Assembly (NCBI GenBank): GCA_900618795.1
Contig: UYJD01000004.1
Location: 161,289 to 225,288, forward strand
Source of the DNA: Cyanodermella asteris
Lineage: Eukaryota; Ascomycota; Lecanoromycetes; Ostropales; Stictidaceae
Length of the DNA stretch: 64,000 nt
Direction: 5' to 3'
Shown here one piece after another: positions 55,703 through 64,000 of this stretch; position 1 is the stretch's first letter, and every line of letters starts with the position of its first letter. The notes below the pieces were generated by a model. That model worked only from the letters and a program-made list of their open reading frames with translations, was not told where the DNA came from and did not search any database. The translations under genes and the position numbers were made by a program.

Positions 55703-57514
55703 TCATGGCATCCGAAATTCAAAGACCTCATACGGAGACCTGTCCCCATCCCCAGCCTCCCTCGCCTTCCAAATGCTCTCCAAAGTATGCCAACTACTAC
55801 GATCTCGCGAAAAGAAGAACCCTTGCATGACGCTTCCCAACGCCTCGACCGACTCGACCCCCTCCAATGAAGTCAAGAAATTCATCCTCCTCACAGCCCA
55901 GATCCACTTCTCCTGTGTATTAGATATGTATGCCGCCACACCGAGCACCCACATCAGTAGTGCAATGTTCGGCGCCCACATGTTCCGAGGGTCAGATTGA
56001 TCGATGGCGTCCCTGAGCTGCAGGTACATGGAGCGACAAAATGCGGTCGAGGAACCCATCTGTGGCACGACGGTCTGGAATGTCACGAAAATGGCGACGC
56101 GGATGGCGTTTTGCATCGGAGTGAGGGGTGTTGCGGCCAAATTGTACGGGATCATCAGCAGTGCGTGGCTGACCCGTATATTTTCCATTGCCATGGCATG
56201 AACATCTGCCTGGCTGGGCTTCAGCTTCTTTGACTTGCAGAGAGCGCGGAAGAGGCGGCAGAGGCGCATGCGTCTGATGAGATCGAGCAGCTCCTCGCCC
56301 AAGGCGTCGGATACGGCCTTTGTGAAGAAGCGGGTTGCGATTAGAGGGTCCTCGTGACGGGCGAGCTTTTCCAGCTTGTTGATCAGGGGTTGCGGGAGGG
56401 CACTGGTGCGAGCGACTTCGGGGAGAGGAATCGGACGAGTGCGCATCATAGCTGAGACAAGGTAGGGGAAGCTTGATGGTTTAGTATGGCTACAGGTAGA
56501 CCAATTCCATCTCGACGGGATGTAAACTCACTCGAATGCAGTATTCGCTAGGACGAGGGGCACCGACTGAATTGTGGTACAGTGGCTCAGCATGAGCTCG
56601 AGAGCCGATATATGCGCAGAGGCGTGATCGAAATTGCCCTCAATACACTATAGGGTCAGCTATACATCGACATCATGGGTAAAATCGAACATACCTCCAC
56701 CCACCCGAGGAGTGTTATGGCCATTATCGTCGACACTGGCACGCCACTCGAGGTCTTCTTGCAGAGCTGACCACGAAGATGTCCAAGAGCAAGCATTTTG
56801 AAGTGGAACGAGAAGGTCGCGTGTTGTGCATTGCCAGTAATAAGGGACAGCGACGAAGCCATCGTACAGACAAGGGCAACGCGAAGTGCGAGATCCGTTT
56901 TGGCTTCTTTGACCGTGTACGCAAACGCTTCACTGATTTCGGAGTTCGAACTAAAGACCTCACATGCCTTTTCGGTCTTGTCTGTCGGAAGTCAGCTAGC
57001 GTGCGACATGGGCGCCGACATACAGACACCCACTGAAATATGCCCTTAGATAGGCATTAGCAATGTCATCGAGCGTCAGTATCCTATTCACCGGACTGAG
57101 CAGGAGTTCTCTGTCGTCATCAAAGCAAACTTCGTCCAAGTAGAAGCCGTATCCCCGAAGAAATGGTGGGAGGTCTTTAACATTCCAAAAGCCTCGCTCT
57201 CCGGGCAGCCCGCCATTGATCCACCCTCCGCGAGGACTGCCTCCCGGGCAGGGTGCTGTGCGTATTGCAAGTTGGCTCTCCAAGCTTGGCTGTATCGCAC
57301 GAGGGTCGGACGAACGGTGTGAGTCCTCCGACTGCCCCGGTTTCGAATGTGTTGTAGATCGAGCAGAGCGCGAAACAACCAGACTCTTCACCCGGCCTCC
57401 TTCCGGAGCGCGTTGGACGTGACTGAAGATCTTGGTTCTTTCTCGGCCAGCGGAGCGGCTCAGACTCTTGGATTTGGCCGTCTTGTTGACGAAGACTAGC
57501 TCGACTTGGGGCAT
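55703..57514 (-). CDS. fungal transcription-factor-like protein (no Zn cluster)
   Basis: Four exons: 57034-57514, 56695-56981, 56532-56647 and 55703-56489, with introns of 52, 47 and 42 nt. The product is 556 residues. The start MPQVELVFVNKT followed by a basic patch and FSHVQR is typical of a fungal protein group related to Zn2Cys6 regulators that lacks the zinc cluster (often annotated with a fungal-specific transcription factor domain, DUF3468). The middle helices (MASSLSLITGNAQ, LALGHLRGQLC, HASAHISALELMLSHC) and the C-terminal part (LLDLIRRMRLCRLFRALC, RNMWAPNIALLMWVLGVAAYIS, SSWHTLESIWKARE) fit that domain. The first donor (GTGGGT) is unusual but has a CTGAC branch site and keeps phase. 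Whether it binds DNA or acts as a co-regulator is unknown. Confidence 0.7.
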
Positions 57515-58552
57515 ATCGGCAGGTTTCGTGTGGAGAACTAGTTGCGGAAGACGCGGTTGTGGATGCAAGATAGGATATGGAGATAGGCAGGGAATGATGC
57601 CAATTACTAGATACAGTAGTAGGACTCTGTTCAGAGAGGAAATGGTGCATGCAGACGGGAGCCACCGTGAGGACTTGCATTCATATGTCCGACGACCTTA
57701 AACACCTCAGGTCGGTTGATGATGGCTGACGTCGTACTCCATGTCGGTCTGATCTGATCCATGAGAACTGTCCGTTGACCGATGCAATTATCGAATGGAC
57801 CCCGAGCAGCAGACAGACCTGAGAGAGCTGAAGAGCTGAAGAGCTGAAGAGCCGAATCCATGGGGGCAAGGATCTGGCGCACGGGCCCAGATCTATACCT
57901 ATTGCGGTAGCCGGTTCAAGACGCTGACAGGACTCGAAGCAAGCAAGTGAGCATTTTTATTGGTGCGAAGAAGTCAGTGCCGGGACGATACTCTGCCTCA
58001 GCTGCTAATCATCGAGCCTCGTGGAGTTAGCAAACTGGCAGGTCACTGGTCTATCTATGGCGTTGCAGTATTACTTTGGAATTTGCCGTCTCAGACTTGG
58101 CGAGGCTGTGGCTTCCTGGGACTCAATCAGTTCCTCCGTTACTTTGGCGCAAAAGATAGGTTGCTGTTCGGTCATGTACGAGGTTATTACTAGTAGGGTG
58201 ACTTTAGATGCTTGGATAGCATAATCCAAATGCAGCCAGTTGGTGAGACGGCGAAGAATATATAACTAATGCATGAATTGTGAATAACATAAGGTCGAGA
58301 GGTATGCAAACATGCGATTTGTTGCACAAGCTGGACCCCGGCGAGTCTATGACCTTTTCAGTCGGTTTTGCGACTGTTGAATGCGCCCCAACGCCGTCGC
58401 TATGAATCAAATAGACACAAGTTTTCCTCCCAGATTATCCACGAGACACTGCCGGACGGCAAGCGAGGGCAGTTCCCCCACAAGAAAGCTAAACAGCGTC
58501 CACGATGATTTGCCGACAAGGCTCGACACAACGCTTGTCAAACAGAAAGAAT
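57515..58552. other. intergenic region
   Basis: The 5' flank of the previous gene and 3' flank of IES4. A short GAAGAGCT direct repeat (three copies) lies at about 57828-57852. No gene. Confidence 0.4.
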
Positions 58553-59373
58553 TTAGGCAGCGGCCTCGATGGGCGTCCCCTCTAAACCTGGGCTGCTTGC
58601 TGGCGGTAAAGCGCTGCGTCCGTTCGGCGTCGCATCGACTCCGCTGGCTCCGGCATCGCTACTGGCCGGTTGACCATTGGTGCCGCCATTAGCACCTGGG
58701 GTATTGCCCATGTCGCTGTTGCTGCCCGTTGCGTTCTCAGTGCCGTCTTCGTTCTCGCCCTCTGCTTTGACAACGGGCTTCTTCGTGGCGCCCCAGGATG
58801 GTAGAGACCAGACCACACCCGTGAAAGTCTTGAGAGAGAACGTCTTCTTGCCCCATTTGCGGCATGGCTTGCCAGAACGGTCGAGGGCGCGAAGGCCAGC
58901 ATTGATGGCGCCCTGATTCGCTTTCGGGCCCAGCTTGTGGGCAGCAGGGCCGCCGGGAGTTGTCCAAGGGCGGGTATTTTCGTCGCCATCTCTGGGTTCG
59001 CATTAGCATGTAGCCTTGATTCGAGATGACGGTTCACTCACAGCTTTCTCTTTTTCGGACCCGGCTTGCCTCGAGGCTTTGGTGTGCCATCCGGGAGCAA
59101 AGCATCGACCTTTCGCTTTGTGCCTTTTGGCGGGCCGGGCTTCTTACGCTGAGGGACTTCGAGAGCACCCGGCGTAGGAACAGCCGGTGTACCCTCCTTG
59201 ACCTCGACGGCAGGAGTTGGGTCCTTCGATGAGTCCTTTGCCGGTGTGGCCGGTGGTGCTGATGAGGTTGCTGAAGCGTCCTTGGAAGGGAAATCGCTGA
59301 GCTTATCAGAGGCTATTCTAAGCTTGACCACCAAAGTCTTGGCTTTCGGCTTCGGCCCCGGTTTGCCTGGCAT
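58553..59373 (-). CDS. IES4: INO80 complex subunit Ies4-like
   Basis: Two exons, 59042-59373 and 58553-58991 (GTGAGT...CCCAG, phase 2). The product is 256 residues. The N-terminus MPGKPGPKPKAKTLVVKLRI with KLSDFPSKD is followed by P/K/T-rich linkers with AT-hook-like KKPGPPKGTKRK and RGKPGPKKRKL. The conserved block is RPWTTPGGPAAHKLGPKANQ, INAGLRALDRSGKPCRKWGK and FSLKTFTGVVWSLPSW, as in fungal Ies4 (INO80_Ies4). In yeast, Ies4 is a subunit of the INO80 nucleosome remodeller and is phosphorylated by Mec1 in the checkpoint response. The C-terminal 80 residues are disordered and rich in G, S, N and A. Confidence 0.78.
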
Positions 59374-60466
59374 GACGGCGGTATACGGTCGTGTCGATGA
59401 TGGTGGTGAGTTGCGATGATGAAGTTGCGACTCGAGCGGGCGCGAGCGAAGCGATTGTGGGATTTTTTGGAAGTCGTCAGGCCGTCAAAGCAGGCTGTGC
59501 GCGCCTTGGTCCTGGCGGTCGATCGCGCCGTGGTGGTCCCGTGCCGGTGAGATCTGGCTCAAGCTCGCAGGCGAGGGTAGCAGGGTAGGGTTTGGCGAAC
59601 GGTGGTGTGGTGAGGGTGGGTGGGAGATGGTGTCAGGGAGGAAAGTGAGATGCAGGCTTGCGAGCCATGTGGTGATGATGGTGATGCATTGGCTGCTGCC
59701 CGGCAAGCGATCTTTGTCACGTCGCCCTGGGCTGCTGAGAGGAACCAGCCGGCCATTTCTGGCGCGTCAAAACGTTTGATCGGGGAAACTGTGCTGCGCA
59801 AGTCTTGAGTCGCTGCACCGTTTCTCCGGCTCCGGCCTTGGCAGTTTCAACTCACTCGACTGTGCTTCCGTGCTTTCACGCGCCTCGACCGCGTGTCCCT
59901 GACCTGCTTGGTTCGCTGTCCTTGTTCATGTAAATCTCAACTCCATGAGTTCTGGGCCTGCGGATCGAACTACTGCAGTCGAAAGTCCAGCTTTGCCCTT
60001 TGCCATCGACAACTCAGCTAGCTGTCTTGGACGGCAAACAGCTCAGCACCTCGACCCAATAGGGCGTACACGTTGACCATGTGATCACAGGGCAGTAGGC
60101 CCTCATTTGCTCATTCACACCTTGCAGTCGATGTCATGTAGTCCTCGACCAATTGCTTTCAGCTTGTGTGACCTTGCGAGGCTGCTTGGGGCTTTCCGGT
60201 CATTCTTGTCACCACCCAAAGATTTCGGTTCTTTCAGGTCAACGCTGCTTTGTGGAACCCACAACGAAGCACAACTGGCCAGCACTGATGCTTTGTCAAT
60301 TGTCTCTTCTATCAAAATGTCAGCTTCGAACGCCCATGTACAAACGAGCGTAACGATCCCCGACATGATTTTCGCATGAACGACGGAGAGCTCCTATACC
60401 CAAGCATTAAAACACGGTATATGACTGGGATTTGCCATTCGACACGAGAACTAGACGTTTCGATTT
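59374..60466. other. intergenic region
   Basis: The promoter of IES4 and upstream region of the secreted protein. A minus-strand frame at 60115-60366 has mild coding character without a domain. Confidence 0.35.
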
Positions 60467-60826
60467 ATGCAGTCCACTTGTACCCTCATTGCGTGCCTGA
60501 TCGCACTGCTCACCATTACCAAGGCTTCCAGTACCGAGAACGGCATTGCCGATAACCCTGCTGCTGTACCCAGCGACATAGACACATCCATCGTGACGAA
60601 AGGTAAGTGCAACGGCACAAGTTGCAATTTCGGCCTCTGGTACAATCAGCCTTGCGATCAAAACGTTTGTGGTGACAAGAAGGCTCATGATGGCTCTCCG
60701 TGTGCTGCCTTGGGCTGGCCGATAGCAAGAATGGTTACTACGTTGTCTGCTCCGGTCATGGACTATAGACGAAATCTGTACGGCCGGCGCAATCATCCCC
60801 CTCGGTTTTTATGCCCGTATACATGA
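60467..60826 (+). CDS. small secreted cysteine-rich protein
   Basis: ATG 60467 opens a 119-residue frame. A signal peptide is clear (MQSTCTLIACLIALLTITKA, with cleavage probable after KAS). The mature part has closely spaced cysteines in GKCNGTSCNFGLW, PCDQNVCG and GSPCAALG, a pattern seen in small secreted proteins and effector candidates of plant-associated fungi. After CAALG the frame continues without cysteine pattern to 60826. However, the neighbouring frame reads SKNGYYVVCSGHGL and stops, which looks more like the expected end of a compact disulphide protein. A one-base shift around 60715-60725 is therefore possible. No homology is claimed. Confidence 0.6.
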   Translation: MQSTCTLIACLIALLTITKASSTENGIADNPAAVPSDIDTSIVTKGKCNGTSCNFGLWYNQPCDQNVCGDKKAHDGSPCAALGWPIARMVTTLSAPVMDYRRNLYGRRNHPPRFLCPYT

Positions 60827-61285
60827 GACATCAAGACCGCGATGAATTGGAGATGATGAATGAGTTCAAGGTGAAGTTGCTTCCCTTTCAAAGTCCACCT
60901 GTGATGAGCTAAATTGAGACTATTACGCTTGCCCTCTACAAAGCCCTACATCGGTGCAAGAACAAGCCAGGGAGATCTGGAAGCGCTAATTGACTTCCTT
61001 GTGTTTGCCCTGCTTGCTGCCTGCGGGCCCGAGTTCTGTCACTTTCGCCCCGTGAATGCAGCTCGCTTTACTGCCCTCACTCACAGCGCTCATTGCCGCC
61101 GTTCTCGCGCGCAGCTCCCCAACCACACAAACTCACGCGCACACACGCGCAACCACCAACCTCCATCTCAATACTATCAAGCAAGCTTCAGTCCCAACTG
61201 ACACGAACAAAGTGTGCTGGACATCTTCTTCAACCACACTTGCACCTTCTTCTGTTTCTGTCAAATAAGCATATCCATTGCCAGA
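60827..61285. other. intergenic region
   Basis: The promoter of the next gene. AC-rich stretch at about 61110-61165. No gene. Confidence 0.4.
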
Positions 61286-62446
61286 ATGTGCAACTCATAC
61301 TACACCCTATACGACTACTGTCAATGCGAAGTCTACTTGCATATGAGAAAGTGTCCCAAGGAAGGCAACAAGTCGAAGACCTCACTCGAAATGTGCTCCG
61401 CCTTTCGGGCCGTCATCGAAACCAAAGTAGAGTGGTGGTGTGACCGACATATCGTTCCCAAGGGTCTGCCATTGTGGTCCCACATGCAACGCCGCAAGAT
61501 CAAGCCAGATGGTTTCGAAGCAGCACGCGTGCAGCAAGCATTGGCTCAAAGGCAGGAAGATGTTGCAGACAGCAAGCAGCAGGGCAGCAGAAAGCGAAAA
61601 GAGCGGCACGAGGAGAATGCTTCGCAGTCTGTGGAGTGCCTGACGCAGGAGCATGTGCTCAAAGGAAGGCCATCGAAGAAGCAGAGGACGTGTTTGCCAA
61701 AGGACGAAAGTCGACGACCAGTGGGAGTTTCGGAGGTAAACGTCGTACCTGTTGAGTCAGAGGACGACCAGCTGGGGCCCGACAAGCCATATCGCCTTGT
61801 AACCGAGATCTGGGCGAGGTCTCCCTCGTGCCTGCACGGCGGGTGCTTCAGACTCGATCGCCTCTCCGCCCGAAATGTTCTGAAAGGAGTAGAGCACGAG
61901 CTGCTTCGGCGCAAGCTGTGCGAAGAAGAAAGGAAGAGCGCACCATCGGAAGCAGAGAGAACGCGGATGTTCGACCGTCACACGAAGGAGCTCGTTGAGA
62001 AGATCGACAAAGCCGTCAGGGCGGACCCGAGGAAGTACAGTCGGGTCTTCAAGATGCCGTGCAGCGAGGTCCTGAGCAAAGACGGCGTCCAACTGCTCGT
62101 CCATCCCGACGACCGGAACCGCAAGATCCCGGAACGGAGACTTACGACGTTACGCAACGTCACCACAATCGACGGCGACGGCGACGACGAGGACAGCGAT
62201 GGTGATGACAACGATGCTATCAAACTCGGTGCTACCCAAGGCCGCGGCACCAACATTACATCTACGGGAATCACGACTCCAAAAGGCCCTACGCGCCCAT
62301 CGCCCACACTCGCTTCATCTCCTCGCTCTCGACACTCACGACCTTCACTCCATTCTCCCTCAACTCCGCCTTCACCTCCTCCTCCCTCTCCGCCTCGACG
62401 CACCTCTGCCCCTCCTCGATCCAATACGCTTCGAACCCCTCCCTGA
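61286..62446 (+). CDS. unknown charged protein with N-terminal cysteine group
   Basis: A 386-residue frame from ATG 61286. The N-terminus has regularly spaced cysteines and histidines (MCNSYYTLYDYCQCEVYLHM, then KCP, MC, and WWCDRH), which may bind zinc. A long K/R/E-rich region with a bipartite basic patch (GSRKRKERHEENA, RPSKKQRTC) suggests nuclear location. A helical part follows (VLKGVEHELLRRKLCEEERK, then RHTKELVEKIDKAVRAD), and then an acidic D-rich run. The last roughly 52 codons (from 62289) lie antisense to the end of PNC1 and are low-complexity P/S/R, so the true C-terminus may be earlier through an unseen intron. Family not recognised. Confidence 0.55.
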   Translation: MCNSYYTLYDYCQCEVYLHMRKCPKEGNKSKTSLEMCSAFRAVIETKVEWWCDRHIVPKGLPLWSHMQRRKIKPDGFEAARVQQALAQRQEDVADSKQQGSRKRKERHEENASQSVECLTQEHVLKGRPSKKQRTCLPKDESRRPVGVSEVNVVPVESEDDQLGPDKPYRLVTEIWARSPSCLHGGCFRLDRLSARNVLKGVEHELLRRKLCEEERKSAPSEAERTRMFDRHTKELVEKIDKAVRADPRKYSRVFKMPCSEVLSKDGVQLLVHPDDRNRKIPERRLTTLRNVTTIDGDGDDEDSDGDDNDAIKLGATQGRGTNITSTGITTPKGPTRPSPTLASSPRSRHSRPSLHSPSTPPSPPPPSPPRRTSAPPRSNTLRTPP

Positions 62447-63145
62447 CCGCATCCAGCGCCGTGCTCTTCACGCACACGTCCCCCGCCAGCCCCACGCAGT
62501 ACACCTGCCGCACGCCCTCCTCCCGCAACCGCTTCGCCAAGTTCGCGTCGCTCGGATCCCCATCGCCGGAACCCTCGACCAACTCGATCCCCTCGCCGTG
62601 CTTGGCGCCCAGCGTCCGGCCGAAGCAGTCTCTGAAGCCGCTGTACATCTCGCTGCGCCGGTCCATTGCCTTGCGCACGACGAAGTCGAACCTGCTCGAG
62701 TCGAGTTCGGGAACGATGTCGGCGCCGGGCGTGCCGGCGACGCAGTGGTCGGGCCAGAGTTTGGCCGTGTACGTCTGCGACGGGTCCGTCGGGTGCGTGA
62801 GCGTTGCGGTCGAGGTGAATGGCGGGAGGTCATGAGCCGAGGCGAAGGTCAGGGAGCCCGGTTGGTGGTAGTCTTGGGTTGCGACGCGGAGGGCGAAGGG
62901 GAGGGCGAGGAGCTTGTTGATGATCGGGGCGAGTTCGCGGCCGCCTTCGATTCCGAGGGAGCCGTGCTGCGAAGGGGTTAGTCGGCTGTGGGGAGGAACG
63001 AGTTGGGCATCTGCCGTTCAAACGGTGCGGCCGAGACAATTGGCAAACAAGGCGAAGTTGGTTGGAGGTAACTCACTGGGGCGCAAAAGTCCTCTTGCAT
63101 ATCCACCACGATGAGAGCAGGTCGGAAATTGTCCGTAGATCCCAT
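62289..63145 (-). CDS. PNC1: nicotinamidase
   Basis: Two exons, 63077-63145 and 62289-62966 (GTGAGT...TCGCAG, phase 0). The product is 248 residues. It belongs to the isochorismatase-like hydrolase fold with the nicotinamidase residues in place: Asp15 (LIVVDMQEDF), the metal ligands Asp55, His57 and His68 (QDYHQPGSLTFASAH), DHCVAGTPGAD at 96-106, catalytic Lys122 (VVRKAMD), EMYSGF, and the nucleophile Cys188 (VGLAGDVCVKSTALDA). It converts nicotinamide to nicotinic acid for NAD+ salvage, which in yeast also relieves sirtuin inhibition. It converges with, and on paper overlaps, the unknown gene on the other strand. Confidence 0.93.
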
Positions 63146-64000
63146 CTTGCGTTTTAAAATCTTCTCTTATAGATAGACGAGTGGGATATAAGCTCAGGTC
63201 TTTGGCGACAATGTTTCGGATGGCTGTAAGTGATGACAGGAGCCCCGCAGTGTGCGATCACCTCTTAATCCACTTTGTAGAATGCTGTACGAGTTCGATG
63301 CGAAAATCGAGGTGCTATGATGTTGCGCGTGCTATAGAGTGATATGTATGTTGGTAGAAAGCTGGCGGGTGCCGAAAGTGCGAGGCGTCAAGAGAGCAGA
63401 GACTTGGGAGAGGGGCGAACCAGCGGCTGATCAACGGCCGGAAGCTTATCATGAACCGGTCGACTTTTAAACCTCTGGGCTGGAGCAGCCACAGCAAGGT
63501 AGTGTTATGATCAACATTTTGAACACCGCATTTCGCCACGTTCGCGTGATGCCGACAGTCAGGCCTCAGGGAAAAAGACAGGCAAATAGCACTGTGGTAA
63601 TAGCCTTCGTGAGCTCTGTGTCATGTGACTGGCAGGCTTAGCGTTAGCATCGAGTCGTGAATGAACGAAGCCTTTCATCCATGGACCATGTAGCCCAGTC
63701 AATCGGGAACTGTCATGGTCATCCTGGAACACTTTCGCTGACATGTGATGTCCCGGATCTACGCCTAATGGATGCAGACTGCGATTTCCTTCCGGTCCAG
63801 TATCTCCTTTTTGTTTATAGGAAAAAGTAGGGCAAAAGAGAGAAAAAAACCCCAGCAACATCCCCGGCCTTTCTTTTCGAAATTATCCGACTTGGGCATG
63901 AATTGGATTGAATGAAGAGAGCTATTTACACACAATATAAGTCAGATCAATGAAATAGAGGTGGTGTGTGCCTGTAACGCGGGCACGGGGTGGTTGACTG
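63146..64000. other. right-end intergenic region
   Basis: The 5' flank of PNC1. No supported gene to the end of the window. AT-rich at 63900-63960. Confidence 0.4.

Noticed and set aside
62199-62981. 260-codon plus-strand ORF
   Set aside because: Antisense of PNC1, whose catalytic residues are clear on the minus strand.
1-64000. tRNA genes
   Set aside because: I scanned for GGTTCGAATCC-like T-arms. The matches (for example near 37711 and 41458) had no pairing acceptor or anticodon stem.

Overview
This window is nuclear DNA of a filamentous ascomycete, most likely a Dothideomycete, though that placement is tentative. It has monocistronic genes on both strands, short GT-AG introns (mostly 42-110 nt), a fungal Zn2Cys6 regulator, an RGS-LOV photoreceptor, a Cgi121 KEOPS subunit and an INO80 Ies4 subunit. 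There are no operons, bacterial genes, CRISPR arrays or recognisable intact transposons. One 151-base run of N (22261-22411) marks an assembly gap.

Layout. 0-12 kb: a sterol-desaturase-family enzyme, a Zn2Cys6 transcription factor and CGI121. 12.7-23 kb: a proline-rich repeat-protein locus interrupted by a stop and two frameshifts, an RGS-LOV photoreceptor, an RMD1/Sif2 (DUF155) membrane protein, and a small SET-domain protein. 24-36.5 kb: an unstable block with three F-box/LRR-like loci (one intact, two decayed), three related Myb/SANT-like genes that all look broken, and a tRNA dihydrouridine synthase (DUS3) carrying a frameshift and an in-frame stop. 38-45 kb: a class I histone deacetylase (HOS2), a decayed UstYa-like (DUF3328) gene, an orphan Rossmann-fold first exon, an acyl-CoA dehydrogenase, a degenerate 12-bp minisatellite and a 2-oxoglutarate/Fe(II) oxygenase. 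45.7-52 kb: decayed fragments and three unrecognised proteins in a row. 53-64 kb: a delta-7-sterol reductase of the DHCR7 type, a fungal transcription-factor-like protein, IES4, a small secreted cysteine-rich protein, an unknown lysine/arginine-rich protein, and nicotinamidase PNC1.

How they fit together. The intact genes are mostly unrelated housekeeping and regulatory functions: chromatin (HOS2, IES4, SET protein), tRNA modification (CGI121, DUS3), NAD salvage (PNC1), branched-chain acyl-CoA oxidation, sterol modification and light sensing. I see no complete secondary-metabolite cluster. The main theme is gene decay. At least eight loci have coding similarity or open frame that continues across stops or shifts. 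Some breaks lie in homopolymers, where sequencing error is possible. Others are clean stop codons or multiple lesions, which suggest real pseudogenes.

Limits. Exon boundaries were read by eye from GT/AG sites, phase and family expectation. Family assignments rest on motifs and remembered family features, not on searches.
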